64,000 bases of DNA from Russula earlei (GCA_025769875.1 JAGFNK010000033.1:124001-188000), one strand, 5' to 3'. Shown: positions 9,753 through 19,066, counted from the stretch's first letter. Numbers and translations: made by a program. The notes: generated from the letters alone by a model not told the origin.

Positions 9753-10138
9753 TGTTGAACCGGAACCCGAACGGATCAAAGAAGGCGAAGACCTTCATAC
9801 AAGGTTCAAGATCCGCTCATAGATGTTACGTGTTAGACAGAACTCTAGTATATGCGCTTATGGCAATAGGGTTACGCATAGTACGCTATCTATCACAAGA
9901 TGCAGCCTTATGCTGCGTCTAGAACGTTTCCACATCACGCGTCATTTAATGCGCGATATAGTGGACACCTGTAGTCACCTCTTTTGGACTTAGGAACAGC
10001 CCTGGGTCATAGAGGTATAAATACCATACTTGTAGACGAGTATACATATCGCTCTACACCCCAATATCACTTGAGCATTAAGCACAACCTCTAAGGTGGG
10101 TTGCTTGGCCTGTTAGCTGCACTCTATGCTGCGCAACA
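9753..10138 (+). repeat. Copia-1 3' LTR
   Basis: 386 bp, almost identical to the 5' LTR at 4294-4679. It is immediately preceded by the polypurine tract and followed by the second GTGCA target duplication. Confidence 0.95.
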
Positions 10139-10542
10139 GTGCATGGGTGATTCTCTGTCCTGAGGAATGGGAAGTCCTGTGGCATGTCGCCTTCATCGCC
10201 GCTGCCATATTCACCACTGCTATCCTCGGAATCATCAACTGAATCCACATCCTCAGCAAGTTCTGGCATCTTGGGGTCATCCATCAAGTCCTCAAGGTCA
10301 GGTTCAGTGCAAACATTGCAATAGAACTCATGGAATTGCCAGTCTGTCAGAACAGTGTGGGCCTGGAGTGCTCCTTTCGGGACTTGAACTCGAAATTTGC
10401 TTTGCATGTCATCAAAAGATGATTTGCCTCTCTTTTCGTGGTGACTTTTGCATATTGAAATGTTCTGACAGACCCAAGGTAGGTTTATGCAAGGATAATG
10501 TTTGGGTTTCTCGCTCACTTCCTTGGTGGATCTTCCCATCAT
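10139..10542 (-). pseudogene. 5' part of a hypothetical ORF split by copia-1
   Basis: Starts MMGRSTKEVSEKPKHYPC at 10542; the frame is open a little further upstream, including a basic NKKQKLDD stretch that could be a nuclear-localisation signal. It has two Cys/His-containing segments (CQNISICKSHH and FYCNVC) followed by a highly acidic Asp/Glu/Ser region. It then meets the copia-1 LTR in mid-codon and resumes in frame at 4288. Total length would be about 175 residues. I do not recognise the family. It may itself be transposon-related or a regulatory protein. Confidence 0.55.
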
Positions 10543-10959
10543 GTCGTCGAGTTTCTGCTTCTTGTTGGGATGTGTGCTACCATTCCTGGCAAAGTTTTCT
10601 AGCCTGCTGGTTGTAGATATCTTTTTTCATCCCATTTCTGTGTTACAAGAAGTGTACAGTAGCAACACAGAATATGCGTGATGCGTTCGACATGCTTGAG
10701 GTGTGTTGCTCCCCAACCCGATCTAGATCGCTTTGTTTCAATCTCCGCCTTGCCCTGATTGATGGGGTTTCTCGTATTTTTGCTATTTCGTTGAAAAATC
10801 ATAACTTTTTCTCAAAATAAGTATAGGTTTACGTGTCTTTAGTATGTACCAACAAAATGTTGGAAACCACTTTCCAACCAAAACATCCATTCTGCATGAA
10901 ACGAGCCTTTTGCTGTAAATTTTCAAAAAGTTTCCTCTTTCAGAAGCTGTCACGCTAAG
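10543..10959. other. Gene-free stretch
   Basis: No supported gene. 10780-10930 is AT-rich. The short minus-strand ORF at 10599-10802 lacks any motif and could be upstream sequence of the split ORF. Confidence 0.3.
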
Positions 10960-11087
10960 CACGTGACGTTGGTCGATTATGAGCGTCGTCTACCTTAGTC
11001 AACTCAGCACTTGAAATATTTTACTTTTATTATCCACTGAGTTGACTATAAGCAGAGTCGACTTATCCCTTACTGCCCGTTGTGATT
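10960..11087 (+). repeat. Dispersed repeat, occupied copy
   Basis: Reverse-complement copy of 3670-3746 with a 49-bp insertion at 10998-11046. Flanking bases match closely on both sides (GTCGATTATGAGCGTCGTCT left; TATAAGCAGAGTCGACTTAT right). Confidence 0.75.
10998..11046. mobile_element. 49-bp micro-MITE with TA duplication
   Basis: The element begins GTCAACTCAG and ends CTGAGTTGAC, a perfect 10-bp terminal inverted repeat, around an AT-rich core. It is flanked by TA on both sides (10996-10997 and 11047-11048). The homologous copy at 3670-3746 lacks exactly these 49 bp plus one TA. This is the footprint expected for a Tc1/mariner-type non-autonomous element, but it is far smaller than usual. 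Confidence 0.7.
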
Positions 11088-11160
11088 GTTGAAGTCGCGC
11101 CCGCCTGGATGCAAATGTGCATCACAGCCTCAACCCCCAGCCTGATTCAACCCCCATACC

Positions 11161-11692
11161 TATGGCAACAGGGACCGGCCAGCTTGTTATGCTGGCCTGT
11201 CCCTGTTTCTGACGCGAAGACAGCACACATTTGTAAACATCTGAGTGAGAAAAGTGATCAAGGACCCCAGAGACACTATTTTTTTTCACTGTTGTACCAA
11301 TTCTTGAAGCGGAAATCACATCATGGTTATATCAACACTCAGGTGTCAAACCCATGCCAAAGAGAAACGAGCACAATGCGTGAACAGAAACAACAAATGC
11401 ACTGAGACCAACATGACCATTTATTAAAATTTTAAAATAAATGTACTTTTGCAGAGGACTGGAACGAGGACGTGAGGCAAGTGACAAGGCAGCGATCAGG
11501 GATCACGTCGAGGAAAAGCCACAAGATGTCTGGGCTTTGAGCTCTCGCGTACGGCTGTGGAAGCAGGTGGCGATCAAGGAGTGGCAAGGTGGAAAGGTAG
11601 GACGAACAATGAATGAGAAAGAGGAAGCATACTACGAAAGAAAGCGGACAACGCCGCAACACAATGACACCTGCATGCACGTGATTCTGTGG
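11161..11692 (+). repeat. Left arm of the fold-back element
   Basis: Inverted copy of 13959-15041 (solo LTR removed). Shared landmarks are GAAAAAAAATAGTGTC, the ATTAAAATTTTAAAATAAAT word and a CACGTGATTC inner end. No gene: the small ORFs in both arms are composition artefacts. Confidence 0.85.
11168..11206. repeat. Subterminal hairpin, left end
   Basis: ACAGGGACCGGCCAGC, a 7-base TTGTTAT loop, then GCTGGCCTGTCCCTGT: a near-perfect 16-bp stem seven bases inside the element end. The same hairpin sits at 14996-15034 in the other arm. Confidence 0.8.
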
Positions 11693-12588
11693 TCAGCGTG
11701 TTGATGATGCATGCGATGACCTCGCTGAATGCCTCCATCATGCCCATGGCCGTCTTGGCGAACACCTTGACGAAGAGGCATCCCGAGCGCGCCACGAACC
11801 CCGTGCCTCCCGCTGTGGGCACCTGTCTGGAGTATTCTTGTTGGCAGAGAAGGATGTTTGGGGTAGTGACGTTGGGATTGGATGGAGATGTTTTGTTGTT
11901 CAATTGTATTTACCTAGTTACTGACGATGACCTTGACGACTTCCGGCGGGATGTAGTTCTCAATCTCCTCCGGCCAGAGTGGGAGTGCCTCAAATACCTT
12001 GCGACTCGACACATCGTACACTGATGTATATAATATGATGTGAGCACACACGCGAGAGGAGATGAGATGAGAACACAGAGGAGGATCCATGCCGAGGATG
12101 ACGCCTTGTGCAGCGTGGTAGTACAACGCTGTGATAGTGCAGAAGTGTTCTTGTCCCGCAGTATCCTGCAGCACGTCCCGTGACATTCAGCGTCTCTCTC
12201 CTTCCTTACACACAGGCGCCCATGCACCCATATACTCCTCTTGACCCTTCACCCATGGACCTCCATTTTATGCGCCTAATCACAAGCAGAGTGCCACATC
12301 GACCCGTGGGAGCGAAACAGCAACAACAGCGAAAACGACGTCATCGTCGAGTAAGCAAAAGAGAATGGGACTGACAGAAGGGGGGGGGGGGGGGGGGGGG
12401 GAGGGGTGGGGAGAGAAGGCGGGAAGAGGCATGTGCCACCTCACCCAAAATTTGACGCCAATCGTCGCGCTGGCCTCATCCTCAGGCAGCCACTGCTTAT
12501 TGGAGAAATGGAGCTTTAGGCTGCTCTTCCCCACAGACGAGTTTCCGATGAGGAGCAGCATGACGTTGATGAGCTCTTGCGACTGCAC
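11693..12588 (-). pseudogene. Rab18-like small GTPase fragment, broken
   Basis: Minus-strand exon-like blocks match Rab GTPases of the Rab18 type. The first starts MQSQELINVMLLLIGNSSVG at 12588 and holds the P-loop GNSSVGKSS plus EDEASATIGVKF (switch I). A second holds DTAGQEHFCTITALYYHAAQ (switch II) near 12170, then VYDVSSRKVFEALPLW and PPEVVKVIVSN. The last holds EYSRQVPTAGGTGF and GCLFVKVFAKTA near 11800. The exon ending IVSN runs straight into TAG: the NKxD guanine-recognition motif expected at that point is missing. One intron would need a GC donor, and the C-terminal cysteine tail is absent because the frame reaches the left arm. A 22-base G run (12380-12401) lies in the first intron-like gap. 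It is most likely a trapped, non-functional copy. Confidence 0.75.
12380..12401 (+). repeat. 22-base poly-G tract
   Basis: Homopolymer of G on the plus strand inside the Rab-like pseudogene. On the coding (minus) strand it would form part of a pyrimidine tract in an intron. Confidence 0.9.
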
Positions 12589-13338
12589 CTGCGAGTGTGA
12601 GCGTGCTTGTGGCGCTGTGCGATCACATGCATTTGCATGTCATGTAGTCGTGTGCCATGTGAGTGGCCGGCTGTCATCAGTCAGTCAGACATGGGTTGGT
12701 GGCGATTTCGTGGGGCTTGTACAGTTTGTGGTCGCTGTACACTTGCACACGTGTCGAGATGAGCGTGGGGTATTTACGTTGGGTGTTGGGAGACGGAGTG
12801 GTGGCATGTGTTGTGTATTGGACTGGTGAGTTGGCACGTTTGGAGATGCCATTGTAGAGGGCCGTGGTGGTAGGTAGAGGTGGGACTCACGGCCACTGCA
12901 GGATCCAAGGGGGCTTGGTCGCGCTCTCGGTCGTGTGGCTCGCGTTCCGGTGGGTATGGTATATGGCCGCGCACTAAGCGGCTGCATGTCCACTAAAAGT
13001 GGCTAGCCGCTCCAAACCAACCGAACTGAGAGAGAGAGCCTGAGAGCCTGAGAGCCATGTTTCCCTTATTGGAATACAAAATCCAAGGACAGGTATACTA
13101 GTACATACTACATCTATTTGTGCATCTGTACAGTCGATCCCTCCATATTCTGTGCAGGCATGGTTTGGTATTGTCAGCATCAAGCATTATCTGCCTTCGC
13201 TTTGTTCACTTGATTACAGCAAATATGATTCCCAAGAAACAGGAACATAACTACGGAGGATGAAAACTCCCACTCTTCCTCCATCTGTACTCCAACGAGT
13301 GGGCCTGAAAAGAGGGTGAGGTCTGTAAAGATTGCTTT
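12589..13338. other. Interior of the fold-back element without a recognised gene
   Basis: This lies between the Rab-like start and the M36 stop. One exon-like minus-strand stretch near 12890-12974 (MRGHIPYPPEREPHDRERDQ) ends at a GTGAGT donor, but I cannot connect it to a family. 13033-13055 is a short AGAGAGCCTG repeat. Confidence 0.35.
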
Positions 13339-13937
13339 CTAAATTATGTAGGTGAAAGCCTGAAGCATGTTGTCCTCCGGCTCATCCTCGTCAGGCTTGC
13401 CTGGCTCAGGTTCTGGGTATGGCTTGACCTTCTCCAGCTGGCATACGTCTGGGACATTGAAACCCTGCGAAAAAAGAAAACGTAAAACGTAACTCGGGGG
13501 TCACGTAATGGATGGTCCAGGCTGGCAGCAACTCACGTTCGTGTTGGATACCTCCTCATGGGGTACAGTTCACGACTTCGGCATCCACTCCCAGGCCCTT
13601 CTCCGCAAAGCCTAACCACAACTCACAGAAATTCTCGCCGCCTGTCAGGATGCGGTCAGATTCGATGGTCGCACTGCAGGCTTCAAAGAAACCTGGACGA
13701 CATGGCTGAAGTTTCGTGGCGTTGAGCACAAGCTGCACAATCAAGGAATTCAGCACAAGTAGCGCTCACGCGCCCGACAGAGATTCAGGCTTGCGACAAA
13801 AGTCACCGAAGGAGATTGTGCCATCTTTCGAGGGGAGCAGGTGGGAAAAGCAACTCAGTGAAGCTGTGCTTCGCAATCAGCTGCTGAGTGACGACCCAAA
13901 GCATCTCTGTTGCCCAGACCTTGATGTACTGTAAGCC
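13339..13937 (-). pseudogene. Fungalysin (M36 metalloprotease) C-terminal fragment, broken
   Basis: Read on the minus strand: WVVTQQLIAKHSFTELLFPP near 13890, GTISFGDFCRKPES near 13810, NATKLQPCRPGFF near 13700, LTGGENFCELWLGFAEKGLG near 13640, then a final exon GFNVPDVCQLEKVKPYPEPE ending at TAG (13339-13341). This order is diagnostic of the C-terminal half of secreted M36 fungalysins. An intron (GTGAGT near 13540 to TTCGCAG near 13466) separates the last two blocks. Breaks: TGA where family members have Trp (TP*GG, near 13559), other stops upstream, and no HEXXH zinc site because the N-terminal half is missing. It ends close to the inner edge of the right arm. Confidence 0.75.
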
Positions 13938-14246
13938 TAAGGTGTGTCATCCAGCTGGCCATGGAATCACGTGCGTGTAGGTGTCATTGTGTTGCGTCGT
14001 CCGCTTTCTTTCATAGTATGTTTCCTCTTTCTCATTCATTGTTCGTCCTATCTTGCCACCTTGCCACTCCTTGATTGCCACCTACTTCCACAGCCGTATG
14101 TGAGAGCTCACAGCCCAAACATCTCATGGCTTTTCCTCATGAGCAATCCCTGATTGCTGCCATGTCACTCACCTCGTGTCCTCATTCCAGTCCTCTGCAA
14201 GAGTACATTTATTTTAAAATTTTAATAAAATGGTCATGTTGGTCTC

Positions 14247-14793
14247 TGTTAGGATTCTCTCGTTCTCTGACTATCATTTGTTTTGCTGACTCATCTGTGA
14301 TTACTCATATGTCTGCTTACTGATCTTGATCATGGTCGCTTACTGATCGCTTACTGATTGCTTACTCACTGCTTACTGATTGATGAGTGATTGCTTACTG
14401 ATTCATGACTGATACTAGGAAAGAATGACTCACGCGTGAGTCATTTCTAACATTCTCGAATTGCGCTCTCTGTATTTGCATACTACTGGTTCTCAGCTAT
14501 GTGTACCCCGAGTTTCGTACGAATCGGATCAGTAGTTATCAAGATATCGCATAAATAGTCTGTGGTACCAAGAAGTCGAGCCTTACACTCGACTTACTCT
14601 CTGAACAAGATAACTATCTTGTTAACCAATCTAAACAACTTACAGTGCAGACTCTAACTGAAAGAGGACCCTCTCTCTTTTCTACATTTAATCTTCCTGA
14701 GATAATATCAAAGGGTTCGAAGTCTAGTGCTTGAACTATATCAAGCAACTCTTTCACTAAAGAGTCGGTACTAAGATCCGCAGGATCTTAACA
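14247..14793 (+). mobile_element. Solo LTR in the right fold-back arm
   Basis: 547 bp starting TGTTAGGATTC and ending GATCTTAACA, flanked by GTCTC on both sides (14242-14246 and 14794-14798). The left arm has the unoccupied site. It contains tandem GCTTACTGAT words and a perfect palindrome at 14424-14445 centred on CACGCGTG that holds two TGACTCA/TGAGTCA sites. No related coding region is in the window. Confidence 0.9.
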
Positions 14794-14995
14794 GTCTCAG
14801 TACATTTGTTGTTTCTGTTCATGCATTGTGCTGGGTTCTCTTTGAAATGGGTTTCACACCTGAGTGTTGATATAACCATGATGTGATTTCCGCTTCAAGA
14901 ATTGGTACAACAGTGAAAAAAAATAGTGTCTCTGGGGTCCTTGATCACTTTTCTCACTCAGACGCTTACAAATGTGTGCTGTCTTCATGTCAGAA

Positions 14996-15034
14996 ACAGG
15001 GACAGGCCAGCATAACAAGCTGGCCGGTCCCTGT
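14996..15034. repeat. Subterminal hairpin, right end
   Basis: Mirror copy of the hairpin at 11168-11206, seven bases from the outer end of the right arm. Confidence 0.8.
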
Positions 15035-15041
15035 TGCCATA

Positions 15042-15580
15042 CATACCTGATTTGCTTACATAGATATTTGATTTACCTGTTGGTTGCAGTTACCCTTTAA
15101 CAATTTAAGAATAGCTCCATACAGCAGCCTTTAAGGCAATTGCATATACACAGCTGGTAGGGCCCTTATATACTCGACCCCCTAGTTTGTTTAGGAACCT
15201 CAGTGTTCATGCCCCACATGTGAGACACTGAGGTGAGCACACTCATTGCTTTCTCACAGTACATACATTTACCCATAATGTAGTTCTCTGATTAGGTAAA
15301 TACATATTAAAGTGTTCATTCCCCACATGCAAGACACTGAGTTCTCTGATTAGATTTTGGCTGGGCCTGGGTCATGCACCCCTGGGGGAAAATGCTGCAA
15401 TACAAGACCTTAAGATCTTCTACAAACATAGGGATGTTTTGTTCTTATATGTATGTATATACTCAGGCTGTGCTGTACTAAACATGCCTCTGGACATTTT
15501 CAAGGTGGAACACTAGCATTATTATATGTATGTTGGATCACCATTGAATGGTAAGTCCGCAGTGGTATGAAGTGCATGAT
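15042..15580. other. Gene-free stretch with a duplicated RIB7 3'-flank fragment
   Basis: No gene seen. 15493-15580 resembles 1595-1672 downstream of the RIB7 remnant. Two short repeats of a CCCCACATGYRAGACACTGAG word lie near 15210 and 15320. Confidence 0.4.
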
Positions 15581-15727
15581 TGTCGAGACATGTACTGCTG
15601 ATCACTAAGGACTCAGGAGCAGGTGGGCAAGGGTTGGAACAGATGGTATGCAGCATAGGTGGCATTGAACAGGAGGATGAGCCAAACAACTAGAAGGTAG
15701 CAGATGGGGACTCATATGTGTTGCAGA
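15581..15727 (-). repeat. Fragment of a gypsy-1 LTR
   Basis: Matches the last ~145 bases of the gypsy-1 LTR in reverse orientation (starts TGTCGAGACATGTACTGCTG; contains AGGAGCAGGTGGGCAAGG), with many CG-to-TG/CA differences. Confidence 0.8.
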
Positions 15728-16304
15728 TGTCAAGACTCGCTGTTGAACTATCCAGTTCAAGAGCGAGGGATAAGCTCTAAGACAAGTCGATAGATGTCCA
15801 AGATGGCATGGGCAAGAAGTAGAGTCCAAAGCAGTACCAAATACTAAAGTGGTATGGTTACTGGTAGAGTCGAGCAGGTACGCAGGGAAGAGGCCAGAAT
15901 GGTCACAAGGGGACAGCCCTTAAAGGAGTATCCCAGGGATAGAGAGTGCTGTAAACAAATGGACAGTCTAAAGACTGTCTGTTACTTTATTGAGCGCTTA
16001 TATACTACAAGAGAACTGCTAAATAGGGAACAAGTCATAACCTTGTTATCAAGCACAATAGATGGATGAGTAAGAAGTCAGAGTACGCTTACTGAGCATG
16101 CTCAGTCATGATCAGTAAGCTGCTGAGTAAGAAGGCTTCTATTGATGAGTAAGAGCCTTTACTGTCCACGTGTTCACTGCTTTAGTACACGTGCAAAGCA
16201 CCTGATTCATTTGCTGTTAGTTAGTTTAGGGCCAGTCATTTGAGGACTTGTAGTTTGGTTCAGGGAATAGAGTTGCTTATAAGGCCCCTTATATAGTTCT
16301 ATTA
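15728..16304 (+). repeat. LTR family X, 5' fragment
   Basis: Starts TGTCAAGACTCGCTGTTGAA and matches the first ~580 bp of the complete family-X LTR at 31825-32788, stopping at the MITE boundary (TTCTATTA). Confidence 0.85.
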
Positions 16305-16837
16305 GGCCCCTTTTACCAACCGAGAATTCTTGAATCTTGAACTTGAACTTGGATTTTGGGATTTTCCAGGAGTGACAGGAGTGACAGGAGTGATGTAAGT
16401 GATATGATGTATATAATAAATTAATATGCATTATTTTATGTTGTCATTTGCATATTCACATATATGGGGTTACACATGATGTGTTAGCATCAAACTTGTC
16501 TGACTCGAGCTCAACATCTGGGTACTTGCAGCCCCATTTTCACCTGAGCTGCACATACAAAATGTGCACAAAGATGTGCACCCACACATTGGTGACACAT
16601 AATGACATGCTTGCAATACCCCACTTGGAAGGAGTGGAAGGAAGGGTTAGAAAAAATATTTTACATATCACATGTAAACCCAGCAAATCACACTGAAAAA
16701 TAACTAATATTTGAAATAGACTCATATTAGTTTATTATGTCACTTACATCACACCTGTCACATCTGTCACTCCCAGAAAATCCTGAAATCCAAGTTCAAG
16801 TTCAAGATTCAAGAATTCTTGGTTGGTAAAAGGGGCC
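16305..16837. mobile_element. 533-bp MITE with long TIRs
   Basis: Ends are GGCCCCTTTTACCAACC and its reverse complement. The inverted repeat extends inward more than 100 bp (AGAATTCTTGAATCTTGAAC, then a GTGACAGG-rich segment). TA flanks both sides (16303-16304 and 16838-16839), as for Tc1/mariner-type elements. No transposase; the small ORF inside is not convincing. It lies between two pieces of family-X LTR that are not adjacent in the intact LTR. Confidence 0.8.
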
Positions 16838-17120
16838 TAAAGGAGTATCCCAGGGAGAGAGAGTGCCATAAACAAATGGACAGTCTGGAGACAGTCTGGT
16901 ACTTTATTGAGTGCTTATATACTACAAGAGAGCTACTAAATAAGGGATACATTGTAACCTTGTTATCAATCACAATAGCTGGATGAGTAAGGCACCCAGG
17001 GGTGCTTGGTAAGCATGCTCAGTCATGCTGAGTAATCTGCTGAGTAAGTAAGGAGGGCTTCAGTGATGAGTAATAGCTCTTAGAGTCCATGTGATTGTCA
17101 TGTGAACTTCATGGGTTGTT
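16838..17120 (+). repeat. LTR family X, second fragment
   Basis: Begins at the internal LTR-X word TAAAGGAGTATCCCAGGG and follows that LTR (ACAAATGGACAGTCTGGAG, TATATACTACAAGAGAGC) to about 17120. 17121-17298 is unassigned. Confidence 0.75.
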
Positions 17121-17298
17121 TGCTGTACTTCAGGCTTACTAATACAGTTAGTAAACCTTGTTGACTCTCCCCTGGGAACCCAGGCATGTAGATCTCCATT
17201 TTAGGAGTCTCCGGGTTGAGCTTTCATTTCATGTGTTGAGTGGTTATAAGGGTTGAACCACTTTACTATAATAAAGACCAGATGGCTCACTGGCCATG

Positions 17299-18126
17299 TG
17301 TTACGAACCAAGGCCAAGTCCTGGCTGAAGATTGTCCTATTTTACTCAAGAAAAACCTCTCTCACTTTGCATTGCCGACTCCCTTCCATTTTCTGGGCTA
17401 TCCCTCTTGCGGTACAAGATATTGCTATTGCAAAAGCACTATAACACGACCAGGCACCAGTTTCCTAATCGGGTAATCATCGCGTGGCAGCCACATGGCC
17501 ACTCAGCCACCATGGACCCGAAACAGCGGCACAAACTCTTAGAAACTGTTGCATAAATCATCTGACGTCATCAAGGCTCCAATGACATCATGGCTGACTG
17601 AGCGACTCCACAGTGACCTCATAGGCTCACTAAGCGCTCCACAGTGACATCATAATGATGTCATCGCTCCACAATGATCAGTAATGCGCTCAGTAAGCCT
17701 GAAAGCTGACACAAGCAAGTTTATGCCTCTGTAGTCCTATTGGATGGTACCAAAGAGTCTAGAATAGTCCCAGTGCTTTGTAATCGACCCTGTACATTGT
17801 ATATAAGCCCCAATGAAGCATGGCAGTCGTCAGACTGTCCATTTGTGATACTCTCATACTCCTGGGTACTCCCCTGCGACCGCTCAGTTTAAAGACTTCC
17901 CTCGCCTCCAAGGTACTCTTCAACGACCGCCTTGTCTAAAGCCCCTTCGCTGCACTGGCCTCCAGTCTTCGCCTCTGCCTCTTGCAACACCTACCAGTCC
18001 CCATCTGGTACCTCCTTGTCGTTTGGCTCGTCCTCCTGTTCAACGCCGCCTTTGCCGCGTACCATCTGTTCCGACCTTGCCCACCTGCTCCTGAGTCCAC
18101 ACGGATCAGCAGTACGTGTCTTGACA
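17299..18126 (+). repeat. Gypsy-1A 5' LTR
   Basis: 828 bp, TGTTACGAACC...TGTCTTGACA. It contains a TGACGTCA palindrome and several TGACATCA/TGATGTCA words around 17560-17670, and a TATATAAG box near 17808. Confidence 0.92.
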
Positions 18127-18172
18127 TCTGGACAGTCTCTCATCATTCTTGTATTGACCAGCCAACGCTCAA

Positions 18173-19066
18173 GTGTCTACTCCCAACTCCCCCACTCTTG
18201 TCAATACCTCCCTGCGTCTCCCTTCTCCTCTCCAGCCCACTCCACGCACCGCTCTTCGCATCCTCACTGAAGACGTCGATCCGGTCGACACATCCTCACC
18301 CCTCAGCCTCTTGTACTCCCCAACGGCTCCCCCATCGTCTCCTACCACTGTCCAGCCTATCCCAGACAACTTTGTCCCTGTCGGCACTCCCCCTCCAGCG
18401 CAGAACGAGCAACAGCAAGCGGACCGTCCCCCCTGCACAGTATTTCGCTTCCATCCGCACCAGTACTTCGTCCTCCCTACCACCAATCGTCACCAGGAGC
18501 AGTGGCGTCCCCTCCACGACTTGAATCATCAAGACTACCTTGGACGCATCCCTACCTCAGACCAGTTAGCTCGTCGCGCATTCACAGACACCTTCACTAC
18601 CGCCTTTCGTGCACGCATCGTCCACACTTTTGCGGTAGAACCCTCCAACTCTGCCCTTGCCACCCAGTACAATCTCACCCCCTTCGGCATCTGCTCCAAC
18701 GTCGGGATATACGCCCCGGACGCTGACTTTCCCCTCGGACGCATCGCTTACATTTTTAACACCTCGTTATTTAGGAAACTACTTACCTTACCTGCTATTT
18801 ACCGCCCTGCTTACGAGGGCTCGTTTTGCTTATCTATCGTACACGACTTCTTGGACGGACGTCTCGCTTTCGCATACGGCTACTTACACTTCGAGGAGAA
18901 CAGTAACCGCGTGTCCCTACGTCACTATTCGACTTATACAGTCGACACCATCCGCTTTAACCCCCAGCTACTTCGCTTTTGCTTTACGCCTCGTATTCCC
19001 CTTAACCCTCTCGAAATAATTGAGAGGTACCAGCTCGAAACCATAGATCTTGCGCACGGTTCTTAA
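18173..19066 (+). CDS. Gypsy-1 accessory ORF-a, function unknown
   Basis: 297 codons starting MSTPNSPTLVNTSLRLPSPL just after the 5' LTR. The first ~100 residues are Pro/Ser/Thr-rich and look disordered. The rest looks folded, with aromatic, regularly spaced segments (FRFHPHQYFVLP, YNLTPFGICSNVGIYAPDAD, YEGSFCLSIVHDFLDGRLAF, DTIRFNPQLLRF). It does not resemble a Gag: there is no zinc knuckle and no capsid-like pattern, and a separate gag lies 1.6 kb downstream. The same ORF is recognisable, with breaks, in copy B at 33409-34377, so it belongs to the element. I do not recognise the family. The ORF ends just before a hairpin and two AATAAA signals, so it may be expressed from its own short transcript. 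Confidence 0.6.
   Translation: MSTPNSPTLVNTSLRLPSPLQPTPRTALRILTEDVDPVDTSSPLSLLYSPTAPPSSPTTVQPIPDNFVPVGTPPPAQNEQQQADRPPCTVFRFHPHQYFVLPTTNRHQEQWRPLHDLNHQDYLGRIPTSDQLARRAFTDTFTTAFRARIVHTFAVEPSNSALATQYNLTPFGICSNVGIYAPDADFPLGRIAYIFNTSLFRKLLTLPAIYRPAYEGSFCLSIVHDFLDGRLAFAYGYLHFEENSNRVSLRHYSTYTVDTIRFNPQLLRFCFTPRIPLNPLEIIERYQLETIDLAHGS

Larger units (their letters stand above)
4294..10138 (+). mobile_element. Copia-1: full-length Ty1/copia retrotransposon
   Basis: A complete LTR retrotransposon: 386-bp LTRs starting TGTTGAAC and ending CAACA, a primer-binding site, gag, and pol in the copia order PR-IN-RT-RH, followed by a polypurine tract. It is flanked by the perfect 5-bp duplication GTGCA (4289-4293 and 10139-10143). 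The two LTRs differ at only about four positions by eye, mostly C/T changes in CpG context, so insertion is recent. It landed inside a minus-strand ORF. A solo LTR of the same family, with its own duplication, lies at 63300-63686. Confidence 0.95.
11161..15041. mobile_element. Fold-back (long-TIR) element carrying host gene fragments
   Basis: Both ends start TATGGCAACAGGGAC as inverted repeats. The inverted arms are 11161-11692 and 13959-15041; the right arm is longer because a 547-bp solo LTR was inserted into it. By eye the arms are about 95% identical. The whole unit is bracketed by the direct repeat CATACC (11155-11160 and 15042-15047), a 6-bp target duplication. Between the arms lie pieces of a Rab18-like gene and an M36 protease gene, both broken and both on the minus strand, and their recognisable homology stops close to the inner arm boundaries. 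No transposase is seen, so it would be non-autonomous. The superfamily is not assigned. Confidence 0.75.
13959..15041 (-). repeat. Right arm of the fold-back element
   Basis: Reverse complement of the left arm, interrupted at 14247-14793 by a solo LTR. Outer end reads GTCCCTGTTGCCATA and is followed by CATACC. Confidence 0.85.

Noticed and set aside
11082..11405. ORFs in the fold-back arms
   Set aside because: They occur in repeat arms, differ in frame between arms and lack motifs.
12365..12829. Plus-strand ORF starting in the poly-G tract
   Set aside because: Opposite to Rab-like exon blocks on the minus strand and opens with a Gly run from the homopolymer.
15193..15236. CCTCAGTGT...ACACTGAGG hairpin as a functional RNA
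   Set aside because: Short stem in repeat-rich DNA, no conserved partner beyond a second degenerate word at 15310-15345.
16448..16696. ORF inside the 533-bp MITE as a transposase
   Set aside because: 82 codons with no helix-turn-helix or DDE motif; the element looks non-autonomous.
17294..17298. CCATG as a target duplication for gypsy-1A
   Set aside because: The right flank reads CAAGT; no 4-6-bp direct repeat brackets the element.
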